Shown in pieces: positions 31,146-38,519 of a stretch of 64,000 nucleotides of DNA (within the stretch, counting starts at the first letter, position 1; the number at the start of each line of letters is the position of its first letter). Origin of the DNA: Flavonifractor sp. An10 (lineage in GTDB: Bacteria; Bacillota; Clostridia; Oscillospirales; Oscillospiraceae); assembly GCF_002161215.1 (NCBI RefSeq), contig NZ_NFMB01000008.1, positions 167,108-231,107 of the forward strand, read 5' to 3'. Position numbers and translations under genes: made by a program. Below the pieces are notes generated by a model that worked only from the letters and a program-made list of their open reading frames with translations, ran no database searches and had not been told where the DNA came from.

Positions 31146-32195
31146 ATGGCAGTGAAGAAAAACTTGCAAAAAGGAGGCGGGGGCCCGCGCATGCGGCAGG
31201 TGGTGGCCGCCGCCCTGGCCCTGCTGCTCACCCTGTTTCTCCTCCCCCTGCTCCTGCTGGGGGAGGGGGAGGCGCCGGAGGAGATCCCCACCGGCACCCT
31301 GCCCATCGACCGCACGGTGGTCACCCCCGGCGTGACGGCGGACAGCCGGGTTTCGGTGAAGGTGCAGGTGGGGGAGGGGGAGGTGCTCACCCTGTCCATG
31401 GACAAGTATCTGTGGCGGGTGGTGGCCGCCGAGATGCCCGCCTCCTTCGAGCCGGAGGCCCTCAAGGCCCAGACGGTGGCCGCCCGCACCTATACCCTGT
31501 CCAAGCTGGCGCGCACCTCGGAAAAACATCCGGACGCGGATGTGTGCACCGACATCACCTGCTGCCAGGCCTACATCACCCCCGAGGAGGCCGCCGTCAA
31601 CTGGGGGGACAACGCCCGGGCCTACACCGACAAGATCGCCGCCGCCGTGGCGGACACCGACGGCCTGGCCGCCCTCTGGCAGGGACAGCCCATCCAGGCC
31701 CTGTTCTTCTCCTCCGCCGCGGGGAAGACGGTGGACGCGGTGGAGGTGTGGGGCAACTCGGTGCCCTATCTCACCAGCGTGGATAGTCCGGAGGGGGAGG
31801 AGGTGCCCAACTACCACACCACCGTCACCGTGCCGGTGGAGGAGTTCAGGGCCAAGCTGCTGGAGCAGTATCCCGACGCCGATCTCTCCGGGGAGCCGTC
31901 CGGTTGGGTTGCCAACCTGACCAACCGCTCCGGCGGCGGGGTGGAGAGCGTGGACGTGGGGGGCGTCACTGTGGCGGGCACCGCCCTGCGCACCCTCTTC
32001 GGCCTGCGCTCGGCCAGTTTCACCGTCACCGCCGACGCCGCGAACGTCACCTTTTCCGTCACCGGCTACGGCCACGGGGTGGGCATGAGCCAGTACGGGG
32101 CCAATGCCCTGGCCAGGGAGGGAAAGAGCTTCGAGGAGATCCTCAAGTGGTACTACACCGGCATCGACGTGGCCCCCTACACCCCGGAGGAATAG
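31146..32195 (+). CDS. spoIID: stage II sporulation protein D (lytic transglycosylase)
   Basis: 349 residues with one N-terminal membrane anchor (about 17-40). SpoIID helps remove septal peptidoglycan during engulfment. Catalytic-region motif VVAAEMPASFEPEALKAQTV (Glu near residue 97), the DICCQAY-like Cys pair (DVCTDITCCQAY) and the final GYGHGVGMSQYGANALA block are all present. ATG 31146 follows GGGGGAAACC; an internal ATG at 31191 behind AAAGGAGG is a second choice. No promoter was identified with confidence. Confidence 0.9.
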   Translation: MAVKKNLQKGGGGPRMRQVVAAALALLLTLFLLPLLLLGEGEAPEEIPTGTLPIDRTVVTPGVTADSRVSVKVQVGEGEVLTLSMDKYLWRVVAAEMPASFEPEALKAQTVAARTYTLSKLARTSEKHPDADVCTDITCCQAYITPEEAAVNWGDNARAYTDKIAAAVADTDGLAALWQGQPIQALFFSSAAGKTVDAVEVWGNSVPYLTSVDSPEGEEVPNYHTTVTVPVEEFRAKLLEQYPDADLSGEPSGWVANLTNRSGGGVESVDVGGVTVAGTALRTLFGLRSASFTVTADAANVTFSVTGYGHGVGMSQYGANALAREGKSFEEILKWYYTGIDVAPYTPEE

Positions 32196-32209
32196 GGGAT
32201 AGGCATAAA

Positions 32210-32470
32210 AAGGTTCCGGCCCAGCGGGCCGGAACCTTCAGCGTGTCGAAAAGGTCTCGCAGAGTTCGCGCCCGCAGGCGCGAAAAAATTGGAATTTGTT
32301 TTCTCCGGCGGCATGTACGTCGGAGAAAACACTTCTCAGGCCGCAAGTGTGGGATTTGTCCGCCTGAAGCGGACAAATCCTGCGCGCGGCGGACTGCATC
32401 CCGCTCGAAAAAGCGGCAAAGCCACTTTTTCGACAGTCAAAAAGGTTCCGGCCCGCTGGGCCGGAACCTT
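32210..32470 (+). repeat. multi-hairpin dispersed element, locus 2, between duplicated terminators
   Basis: The element proper (32239-32441) matches locus 1 over its whole length in the same orientation with about 16 differences. It lies between two 13-bp-stem terminators, 32210-32238 and 32442-32470, of identical stem sequence AAGGTTCCGGCCC. Loops are AGC and GCT, which are reverse complements. Left copy has TTTTAT on its outer side, right copy TTTTCC. The terminator sequence is unlike that of locus 1, so each locus doubled its own hairpin. No gene lies in 32196-32497. Confidence 0.75.
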
Positions 32471-32497
32471 TTTCCGTATCGTATTAGAAGAAGCCGC

Positions 32498-32935
32498 TCA
32501 GCGCCGGCCGCCCCTGCGGGAGCTGCGGCGCTCCGACTGGCGCAGCTCAGACAGCTTGCTGTCGGAGGAGGCCATGAACTGCTTGAGGCGATCCTCAAAG
32601 GTGGTGGGCTCCGCCGGGGCGGGCTTGCCCCGGAAGCCGCCGCCGCTGTGCCCGCCGGGCCGGCCGCCGGGCCTGCCCTGTCCTGCGGGGCGGGGCGGGG
32701 GATCCATGGCCTTTTTGATGGAGAGGTTGATGCGGCCGTTCTCGTCGATGCCGATGACCTTGACCTTGACCTCCTGCCCTTCCTTCAAATGATCCTTCAC
32801 GTCGTTGACGTAGGAGTAGGCGATCTCAGAGATGTGCACCAGACCCGACTTGCCTTCCGGCAAGGAGACGAACGCGCCGAACTTTGTGATGCCTGTGACC
32901 TTTCCTTCCAGAATCGAACCAACACCAAACTCCAT
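32498..32935 (-). CDS. S1-domain RNA-binding protein (YabR/GSP13-like)
   Basis: 145 residues. An S1 domain at about 3-75 (VGSILEGKVTGITKFGAFV, SGLVHISEIAY, VKVKVIGIDENGRINLSIKK) is followed by a Gly/Pro/Arg-rich tail and a basic C-terminus (SERRSSRRGGRR). Such proteins bind RNA or ribosomes. It lies 30 bases after divIC in the conserved order yabP-yabQ-divIC-yabR. Confidence 0.87.
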   Translation of the reverse strand: MEFGVGSILEGKVTGITKFGAFVSLPEGKSGLVHISEIAYSYVNDVKDHLKEGQEVKVKVIGIDENGRINLSIKKAMDPPPRPAGQGRPGGRPGGHSGGGFRGKPAPAEPTTFEDRLKQFMASSDSKLSELRQSERRSSRRGGRR

Positions 32936-32965
32936 AGCTGCCTGTAAAATCCCCTCTCAAAAGTT

Positions 32966-33241
32966 TCAGTCAGTGAAACGGAAGATGTACTCGCCCGGCT
33001 CCACCAGGCCCAGCTTGCTCCGGGCCAGGTCGGCCTGCCGCTCGGGATCACCGCTGTTTTCCACGGCGTCGGCCAGCTCGGCGTTGACCTGCTTCTGCTC
33101 GGCCACCCGGGACTGGGCCTCGGTCAGATCCGCCTCGGCGGTGAGAATCTGCTGGCGCAGATTCAGCAGCCCGGTGGCGGCGCCGATGAGCAGAGCCAGA
33201 ACCACCAGCTTGGTCAGAAGGGACGCTTTCTTGAGTTTCAT
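32966..33241 (-). CDS. divIC: FtsL/DivIC-type septum formation initiator
   Basis: 91 residues: short cytosolic start, one membrane helix (about 10-28) and an extracytoplasmic coiled coil (LRQQILTAEADLTEAQSRV to AELADAVENSG), ending with ARSKLGLVEPGEYIFRF, the DivIC signature. Part of the divisome FtsB-FtsL-FtsQ-like complex. ATG 33241 follows GGAGGGAGGG; the frame extends to 33310 without a ribosome site. Most of the gene is overlapped by the yabQ frame. Confidence 0.85.
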   Translation of the reverse strand: MKLKKASLLTKLVVLALLIGAATGLLNLRQQILTAEADLTEAQSRVAEQKQVNAELADAVENSGDPERQADLARSKLGLVEPGEYIFRFTD

Positions 33242-33734
33242 GATCCGGCCCTCCCTCCGCCGCCGGTTGATCCGAACGGTGCAGTCCATCCATTTCCCTG
33301 TGTAGTACACCTATTTTATACCACTTGCGGCGATAATGGAAGGATTTTTTTGCGTTTTTTTCGATTTTTTTACCCAGGCGGGCCAGAAGCACAAGGGGTA
33401 GTGTCACCAGCCCCCACACAAGCCCAAGAAAATCCGCCAGGCGGTAGCCCAGCCAGAGAAACCACCGGCTGAGCAGCCAGAAATAGGCCGCCGCCCCGCC
33501 CAGCACGGCCAGCACCAGGTAGCCCCGCACCTCTCCGCTGCCGGCGGTGACGGTGTAGAGGAACAGGGCGGCGGTGACCACCAGCCAGAACAGCAGATCC
33601 AGAATCCCCCCCAGCAGGGGCAGGCGCAGACGCACCCGCAGGATGCGGAATATGTCGTAGAGCACCCCCACCGCCACACCCAGGCCCAGCGCGCCGGTGA
33701 AAAACAGCACCTGGGCCGCCATGGATACCGTCAT
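33048..33734 (-). CDS. yabQ: spore cortex protein YabQ with extended C-terminus
   Basis: 228 residues in the open frame. The first 150 or so are a normal YabQ: five hydrophobic segments with YDIFRILRVRLRLPLLGGILDL and ending LLARLGKKIEKNAKKSFHYR. YabQ is needed for spore cortex formation. The remaining 75 residues are hydrophilic, low in structure, and run 194 bases into divIC in another frame, which is not typical of the family, so the natural stop may have been lost. Start ATG 33734 lies one base after the yabP stop. Confidence 0.82.
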   Translation of the reverse strand: MTVSMAAQVLFFTGALGLGVAVGVLYDIFRILRVRLRLPLLGGILDLLFWLVVTAALFLYTVTAGSGEVRGYLVLAVLGGAAAYFWLLSRWFLWLGYRLADFLGLVWGLVTLPLVLLARLGKKIEKNAKKSFHYRRKWYKIGVLHREMDGLHRSDQPAAEGGPDHETQESVPSDQAGGSGSAHRRRHRAAESAPADSHRRGGSDRGPVPGGRAEAGQRRAGRRRGKQR

Positions 33735-33735
33735 C

Positions 33736-34023
33736 TCAGCCGAAGAGGCGGGAGAACAGGCCGCCCCGCTCCCGCCCGCCGTCCTCATAGGTCAGGGAGT
33801 CGATGGAGCCCTCCACCCGGAGGTCTCCGCCGTCCAGGCTCAGCTTCTCGATGTGCAGCTCCTCCCCCCGCACCACCAGGGTGCCCCGGCTGGTGAGCAT
33901 GACGATGGTGTTCTCGTCAAAGCTCTCCACCTCCTCCACCCCGGAGACCGAGAGCTGCTCCCGCTCCTCCAGGATGATGTGATGGGCCGCCTCCGGCCCC
34001 GGGCGCTTCTCCTCATAGGGCAT
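33736..34023 (-). CDS. yabP: sporulation protein YabP
   Basis: 95 residues of beta-rich YabP type: HHIILEEREQLSVSGVEEVES, TIVMLTSRGTLVVRGEELHI, LSLDGGDLRVEGSIDSLTY. Required for spore maturation in relatives. The gene order yabP-yabQ-divIC is conserved across spore formers and supports the call despite the short length. Confidence 0.9.
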   Translation of the reverse strand: MPYEEKRPGPEAAHHIILEEREQLSVSGVEEVESFDENTIVMLTSRGTLVVRGEELHIEKLSLDGGDLRVEGSIDSLTYEDGGRERGGLFSRLFG

Positions 34024-34099
34024 ACCCCACCCCGCCTTTCCATAGTCTTACCCCATGTATATGGGACAGGGGGGCGGCTTATGCCCGGGCGGCACGGGG

Positions 34100-34639
34100 C
34101 TACGCCGTGCGCCGGGCCAGGGCGGCGGCCAGCCGCCGGCTCAGGACGACGGCCAGGGCCAGCTTGGCCAGGTCGGGGAGGACGAAGGGGAACACGCACC
34201 ACCCCAGCACGGCGGCCAGCCCCACAGGGCCGGAGGCGGCGGCATACACCGCCGCGAACCACACCGAGCCGAACAGGTAGCACAGGGCCAGCCCCAGCAG
34301 GCAGGACACCAGGAACACCGGCGCGGACTTGCCCAGCCGCCGCTCCGCCCCCCACACCGTCAGCGCGGTGAGCAGGAAGCCGGCCAGGTAGCCGCCGGTG
34401 GCCCCCAGCAGGGCCCCCAGGCCGCCCTGGAACCCGGCGAATACCGGCAGGCCCACCGCGCCCAGCAGCAGGTAGACCGCCACCGACAGGGTGCCCAGCT
34501 TTCCCCCCAGCACCCCCAGGGCCAGAAACACGGCGAAGGTCTGGAGGGTGAAGGGGACGGCGGTGGGGATGGAGATCCAGGAACAGATGGCAATGAGGGC
34601 GGCGAACAGGGCCGCCCGGGCCAGCTCTTGGGTGCGCAT
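34100..34639 (-). CDS. bioY: biotin transporter BioY
   Basis: 179-residue membrane protein with six helices; substrate-binding S component of an ECF biotin transporter. Family features include AVPFTLQTFAVFLAL and GGLGALLGATGGYLAGF. Energising EcfA/T genes are not in the window, so it probably shares a common module. ATG 34639 follows GGAGGAACCACCC. Divergent from birA with two matched operators in between, giving biotin-dependent repression. Confidence 0.92.
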   Translation of the reverse strand: MRTQELARAALFAALIAICSWISIPTAVPFTLQTFAVFLALGVLGGKLGTLSVAVYLLLGAVGLPVFAGFQGGLGALLGATGGYLAGFLLTALTVWGAERRLGKSAPVFLVSCLLGLALCYLFGSVWFAAVYAAASGPVGLAAVLGWCVFPFVLPDLAKLALAVVLSRRLAAALARRTA

Positions 34640-34654
34640 GGGTGGTTCCTCCTG

Positions 34655-34687
34655 ATTGTAAACTTTGCCTTAAGTATAGTTTACAAT
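34655..34687. promoter_or_regulatory. BirA operator 1 (bioY side)
   Basis: Perfect inverted repeat ATTGTAAAC (34655-34663) and GTTTACAAT (34679-34687), spacer 15. The bioY -10 box TATACT (minus, 34673-34678) lies in the spacer. Confidence 0.8.
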
Positions 34688-34701
34688 ATGCTGTTTGTCA
34701 A
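34673..34701 (-). promoter_or_regulatory. bioY promoter
   Basis: Minus strand TTGACA (34696-34701), 17 bases, TATACT (34673-34678). Its -35 box lies in the left arm of operator 2. Confidence 0.7.
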
Positions 34702-34725
34702 CTTGATTTTTGAATCGGTTGACAA
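34695..34725. promoter_or_regulatory. BirA operator 2 (birA side)
   Basis: Perfect inverted repeat TTGTCAAC (34695-34702) and GTTGACAA (34718-34725), again with spacer 15. The right arm contains the -35 box of birA, the left arm that of bioY. Confidence 0.8.
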
Positions 34726-34747
34726 ATAAAACCGGTACAGGTACAAT
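34719..34747 (+). promoter_or_regulatory. birA promoter
   Basis: TTGACA (34719-34724), 17-base spacer, TACAAT (34742-34747). Confidence 0.75.
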
Positions 34748-34775
34748 GGAGGCAACCAATCAAGGAGGGATGTCC

Positions 34776-35762
34776 ATGCTGCGGGACGAGGTGCTCTCCC
34801 TGCTGAAGTCGGGGGAGGAGCTGTCCGGGGAGACCATGAGCCAGACCCTGGGGGTGAGCCGGGCGGCGGTCTGGAAGGCCATCGAGACCCTGCGGGGGGA
34901 GGGGTACGCCATCTCCTCCGCCCCCCGGCGGGGCTACAGGCTGGAGGGCTCGCCGGATCTCCTCTCCGCCGGGGAGCTGGCGGCGGCGGTGGCCGGCCGC
35001 CGGGTGGGGAAGGAGCTGGTCTGCCTGGAGACGGTGGACTCCACCAACAACGAGGTCAAGCGCCGGGCGGTGGACGCCGTGCCCGACGGGCTGGTGGTGC
35101 TCGCCGGGGAGCAGACCGGGGGCCGGGGCCGCCGGGGCCGCTCCTTTGTCTCCCCGGCGGGGAAGGGGCTGTACCTGTCCGCCCTGCTGCGGCCGGACTG
35201 CCCCCTGGAGCAGGTGTCCGCCCTGACGGCGTGGACGGCGGTGGCGGTGTGCGACGCGGTGGAGGAGCTGTGCGGTACCCGCCCCGGCATCAAGTGGCCC
35301 AACGACGTGATCCTGGACGGCCGCAAGCTGTGCGGCATCCTCACCGAGCTGGAGCTGGAGGCGGAGACCGCCGCCCTGCGCTATGTGGTGGTGGGCCTGG
35401 GCCTCAACGTGAGCCAGACGGCGGCTGATTTCGGCCCGGAGGTGGCCCCGGTGGCGGTCTCTCTGGCCCAGGCCCTGGGGAGAGCACCCCGCCGGGCGGA
35501 GGCGGCCGGGGCGGTGATCGCCGCCCTGGATCGGATGGCCGCCGACTTCCCCCGCCGGTGGGCAGAGTGGCTGGAGCGCTACCGGGCGGACTGCCTCACC
35601 CTGGGCAGACCCGTGCGGCTCCTCCGCGCCGGCGGGGAGGAGGAGGCCGAGGCCGAGGCCGTCGACGAAACCTTCGCCCTGGTGGTGCGCTGCCCCGCCG
35701 GCCGGCGGGAGACGGTGTCCTCCGGCGAGGTGTCCGTCCGGGGCCTGCTGGGGTACGTGTAG
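34776..35762 (+). CDS. birA: biotin-protein ligase / biotin operon repressor BirA
   Basis: 328 residues; attaches biotin to carboxylases and, as biotinyl-AMP-bound dimer, represses biotin genes. Residues 5-60 form the HTH_11 domain (TMSQTLGVSRAAVWKAIETLRGEG), 75-270 the LplA-like catalytic domain with GRGRRGRSF (biotin-loop) and IKWPNDVILDGRK, and the last 50 an SH3-like domain. ATG 34776 is chosen for its seven-base spacing from GGAGG; the upstream ATG at 34770 is too close. Presence of the HTH agrees with the two adjacent operators. Confidence 0.93.
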   Translation: MLRDEVLSLLKSGEELSGETMSQTLGVSRAAVWKAIETLRGEGYAISSAPRRGYRLEGSPDLLSAGELAAAVAGRRVGKELVCLETVDSTNNEVKRRAVDAVPDGLVVLAGEQTGGRGRRGRSFVSPAGKGLYLSALLRPDCPLEQVSALTAWTAVAVCDAVEELCGTRPGIKWPNDVILDGRKLCGILTELELEAETAALRYVVVGLGLNVSQTAADFGPEVAPVAVSLAQALGRAPRRAEAAGAVIAALDRMAADFPRRWAEWLERYRADCLTLGRPVRLLRAGGEEEAEAEAVDETFALVVRCPAGRRETVSSGEVSVRGLLGYV

Positions 35763-35814
35763 GCACGCAAATGCAAAAGCGGCTTTGAAATTCCGTACGA
35801 TGGGAGGAAATACA

Positions 35815-36429
35815 GTGGACGAGCTGTGGCTGAACTGGGCGGTGGAGCTGCAGAGCCTGGCCCAGGCCGGGCTGACCTACGGCAAGGACGTGTACGACCG
35901 GGAGCGGTATGAGCGGATCCGGGAGATCGCCGCCGAGATGGTGGCCCACAGGACGGACATCCCCCTGGAGAAGGTGAAGGGCCTGTTCTGCAATGAGACG
36001 GGGTACCAGACCCCCAAGCTGGACACCCGGGCCGCCATCTTCCGGGACGGGAAGATCCTCCTGGTGCAGGAGCGGGACGGCCGGTGGGCCCTCCCCGGCG
36101 GCTGGGTGGAGGTGAACCTGTCCGTGGGGGAGAACACCGTCAAGGAGGTCAAGGAGGAGGCCGGCCTGGACGTGACCGCCGACCGGATCATCGCCGTCCA
36201 GGATCGGGCCAGGCACAATCTGCCCCGGTATGCCTACGGCGTGTGCAAGATCTTCGTGCTCTGCACCCTCCTGGGCGGGGAATTCCGGGAGAACAGCGAG
36301 ACCCTGGGCTTTTCCTGGTTCTCCGAGGACAACCTTCCAGAACTGGCCGGGGAGAAGAACACCGCGGAGCAGGTACGCCTGTGCTTTGCGGCCCACCGGG
36401 CGGAGCACTGGGTCACCCAATTCGACTGA
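35815..36429 (+). CDS. Nudix hydrolase with Nudix_N domain
   Basis: 204 residues. Residues 1-60 match the helical Nudix_N module (VDELWLNWAVELQSLAQAGL, YERIREIAAEM). The Nudix box near 100-122 reads GGWVEVNLSVGENTVKEVKEEAG; the first Glu of the GX5E pattern is Leu, a deviation also seen as non-Glu in some YjhB-like relatives, while the KEVKEE metal ligands are kept. Hydrolysis of a nucleoside diphosphate derivative such as ADP-ribose is inferred. GTG 35815 lies seven bases after GGGAGG. Confidence 0.82.
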   Translation: MDELWLNWAVELQSLAQAGLTYGKDVYDRERYERIREIAAEMVAHRTDIPLEKVKGLFCNETGYQTPKLDTRAAIFRDGKILLVQERDGRWALPGGWVEVNLSVGENTVKEVKEEAGLDVTADRIIAVQDRARHNLPRYAYGVCKIFVLCTLLGGEFRENSETLGFSWFSEDNLPELAGEKNTAEQVRLCFAAHRAEHWVTQFD

Positions 36430-36436
36430 CCGCCCT

Positions 36437-36487
36437 CCGCAACCCCCGGTTGCGGAAGTTCCAGCCACGGCTGGTTGCGCCGCAACC
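36437..36487. promoter_or_regulatory. cluster of three small dyads upstream of XRE gene
   Basis: CCGCAACC/GGTTGCGG (36437-36455), CCAGCC/GGCTGG (36461-36474) and GGTTGC/GCAACC (about 36472-36486). The GGTTGC half recurs four times. It may hold the terminator of the Nudix gene and an operator of the XRE gene, or simply fold as RNA. Confidence 0.35.
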
Positions 36488-36546
36488 GGCCTCTGGGGTA
36501 TGCTCATGGTGGAATCCAGACCAGATCACACCAGGAGGTGGCAGTG

Positions 36547-37140
36547 ATGAAGCTGTCCGAGAAAATTCTCTACTACCGCAAAAAGGCCGGGCTGTCCCAG
36601 GAGGAGCTGGCCGGACGGGTGGGGGTGTCCCGCCAGGCGGTGAGCAAGTGGGAGCTGGGCGACGCGGCGCCGGAGGTGGACAAGCTCCGTGCCCTGGCCC
36701 GGGAGTTCGGCATCACGGTGGACGAGCTCCTCTCCGAGGAGGCGCCCAGGGAGCCGGAGCAGGCCCCGCCGCCCCGTCATTCGCCCACGGCGGGCTGGCT
36801 GGGCCGCATGGTGGGCCGGTGGGGCTGGCTGGCCGGGGTGTACATCGCCCTCAGCGGGCTGGGGGTGGCCCTGGTGGGCGGCCTGGCCCGGTTTGCCTTC
36901 TCCCGGATGTTCCGGATGGTGTCCGCCGGGTGGGGCGCCATGGATCCCTTCGGCTCCGGCGGGTGGGAGCTCGTCCTCCCCGACGGCACGGTCACATCCG
37001 GCGGTATGTCCGGCATCTCCTCCATGGGGCAGGCCTTTGTCACCATCGCCACCGTCATCCTGGCGGTGGGGCTGGCCATCACCCTGGCCGGGGCGGTGCT
37101 GGCGGTGGTGCTCTACCGGAAGGGCCGCAAAAACCGCTGA
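36547..37140 (+). CDS. XRE-family regulator with C-terminal membrane helices
   Basis: 197 residues. Residues 3-58 are a Cro/CI helix-turn-helix (LYYRKKAGLSQEELAGRVGV, SRQAVSKWELGDAAPEVDKL). After a Pro-rich linker come two hydrophobic segments (about 96-118 and 165-190) separated by a Gly-rich loop. Membrane-tethered XRE regulators of this layout are common in clostridia and are thought to sense the envelope; the signal is unknown. ATG 36547 follows GGAGGTGGCAGTG. Confidence 0.8.
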   Translation: MKLSEKILYYRKKAGLSQEELAGRVGVSRQAVSKWELGDAAPEVDKLRALAREFGITVDELLSEEAPREPEQAPPPRHSPTAGWLGRMVGRWGWLAGVYIALSGLGVALVGGLARFAFSRMFRMVSAGWGAMDPFGSGGWELVLPDGTVTSGGMSGISSMGQAFVTIATVILAVGLAITLAGAVLAVVLYRKGRKNR

Positions 37141-37162
37141 CCGCCCTCTCTCCCCGCGTCAA

Positions 37163-37201
37163 AAAAGCCGCAGGTCTGAAAAATTCAGGCTTGCGGCTTT
37201 T
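37163..37201. terminator. terminator after XRE membrane regulator
   Basis: AAAAGCCGCA (37163-37172) pairs with TGCGGCTTTT (37192-37201); an inner GTCTGAA/TTCAGGC stem closes an AAA loop. Followed by TTGCCG. Its right arm supplies the -35 box of the next promoter. Confidence 0.7.
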
Positions 37202-37219
37202 TGCCGTCTGTATTATAAT
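37191..37219 (+). promoter_or_regulatory. promoter of PTS-IIC-like permease
   Basis: TTGCGG (37191-37196), 17-base spacer, TATAAT (37214-37219). Confidence 0.55.
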
Positions 37220-37227
37220 AGGCCAAG

Positions 37228-37247
37228 TCACGTGTCAAGACACCTGT
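37228..37247. promoter_or_regulatory. dyad at the predicted start of the PTS-IIC-like transcript
   Basis: TCACGTGTC (37228-37236), AA, GACACCTGT (37239-37247): inverted repeat with one mismatch per arm. It begins about at +1, where a repressor would block transcription. Binding protein unknown. Confidence 0.4.
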
Positions 37248-37262
37248 AAAGGGAGAGAGATT

Positions 37263-38351
37263 ATGGGAAGCGTCAAGGAGTTCTGCAAACGGAAAAATAT
37301 TGTCATCTCGGCCAGGCGGTACGGGGTGGACGCCCTGGGGGCCATGGCCCAGGGGCTGTTCTGCTCCCTGCTCATCGGCACCATCCTCAACACCCTGGGC
37401 ACCCAGCTGGGCCTGCCCTTTCTGGTGACGGTAGGGGGATACGCCTCGGCCATGAGCGGCGCGGCCATGGCCGTAGCCATCGGCTACGCCCTCCAGGCCC
37501 CGCCCCTGGTGCTCTTCTCCCTGGTGACGGTGGGCTACGCCGCCAATGAGCTGGGCTCCACCACCCTCTCCGGCGGCAGCGGGGCCGGCGGGCCCCTGGC
37601 GGTGCTCTTCATCGCCGTCATCGCCGCCGAGCTGGGCAAGGCGGTGTCCAAGGAGACCAAGATCGACATCCTGGTCACCCCCCTGGTGACCATCCTAGTG
37701 GGGGTGGGCCTGTCCGCCCTGTGGGCCCCGGCCATCGGCACCGCCGCCTCCGCCGTGGGGGACTTCGTCCGCTGGGCCACCGTGCTCCAGCCCTTCTGGA
37801 TGGGCATCCTGGTGTCGGTGGTCATCGGCGTCGCCCTCACCCTGCCCATCTCCTCCGCGGCCATCTGCGCCGCCATCGGCCTCACCGGCCTGGCGGGCGG
37901 GGCGGCCGTGGCGGGCTGCTGCGCCAACATGGTGGGCTTCGCCGTCCTCTCCTTCAAGGAAAACCGCTGGGGCGGCCTGGTGAGCCAGGGCCTTGGCACC
38001 TCCATGCTCCAGATGGGCAACATCGTCAAGAACCCCCGCATCTGGCTGCCCGCCATCCTCACCTCCGCCGTCACCGGCCCCCTGGCTACCTGCGTATTCC
38101 GGCTGGAGATGAACGACCCGGCCTCCGCCGTGGCCTCCGGCATGGGCACCTGCGGCATGGTGGGCCCCATCGGCGTCTACGCCGGGTGGGTTAACGACGT
38201 GGCCACCGGCGTCAAGGCCGCCATCACCGGCTTCGACTGGCTGGGGCTGGTGCTCATCTGCTTTGTCCTTCCCGCCGTCCTCACCTGGCTGTTCGGCCTG
38301 TTCTTCCGGAAAATCGGCTGGATCAGGGAGGGAGATCTCACTCTGGAGTAG
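37263..38351 (+). CDS. PTS EIIC-like membrane transporter (PTS_EIIC_2 / PfoR-like)
   Basis: 362 residues with about ten hydrophobic segments, rich in Gly and Ala. It resembles the PTS_EIIC_2 family that includes the Clostridium PfoR protein: MGSVKEFCKRKNIVISARRYGVDALGAMAQ at the start, GTSMLQMGNIVKNPRIWLPA and MGTCGMVGPIGVY later. No EIIA or EIIB domain lies in this protein or near it, so sugar phosphorylation by it is not supported; it may be a stand-alone transporter. ATG 37263 follows GGGAGAGAGATT. Confidence 0.82.
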   Translation: MGSVKEFCKRKNIVISARRYGVDALGAMAQGLFCSLLIGTILNTLGTQLGLPFLVTVGGYASAMSGAAMAVAIGYALQAPPLVLFSLVTVGYAANELGSTTLSGGSGAGGPLAVLFIAVIAAELGKAVSKETKIDILVTPLVTILVGVGLSALWAPAIGTAASAVGDFVRWATVLQPFWMGILVSVVIGVALTLPISSAAICAAIGLTGLAGGAAVAGCCANMVGFAVLSFKENRWGGLVSQGLGTSMLQMGNIVKNPRIWLPAILTSAVTGPLATCVFRLEMNDPASAVASGMGTCGMVGPIGVYAGWVNDVATGVKAAITGFDWLGLVLICFVLPAVLTWLFGLFFRKIGWIREGDLTLE

Positions 38352-38424
38352 AGTGAATCGTGAATAATTGCGGGGCGGCGGCCCGTGGGGCGCGACGACC
38401 CGGCGCGCCCGCCAGCGGGGCACA

Positions 38425-38457
38425 AAAAACGGTGCGGCATCTGCCGCGCCGTTTTTT
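38425..38457 (+). terminator. terminator after PTS-IIC-like gene
   Basis: AAAAACGG-GCGGC stem (38425-38438) with loop ATCT and GCCGC-CCG followed by seven T. Classic intrinsic terminator, 70 bases past the stop. Confidence 0.75.
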
Positions 38458-38467
38458 TACGGGGAAA

Positions 38468-38497
38468 TTGACAGATCTGGCCCCGCTGTGTTGTTAT
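38468..38497 (+). promoter_or_regulatory. promoter of sigma/anti-sigma operon
   Basis: TTGACA (38468-38473), 18-base spacer, TGTTAT (38492-38497). Confidence 0.5.
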
Positions 38498-38519
38498 TAG
38501 GGTGAAGGGGGTGAGGGCC

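Noticed and set aside
32289..32792. Open frame within element locus 2 as a small gene
   Set aside because: The similar frame at locus 1 is not conserved in length or sequence, and it crosses several strong hairpins.
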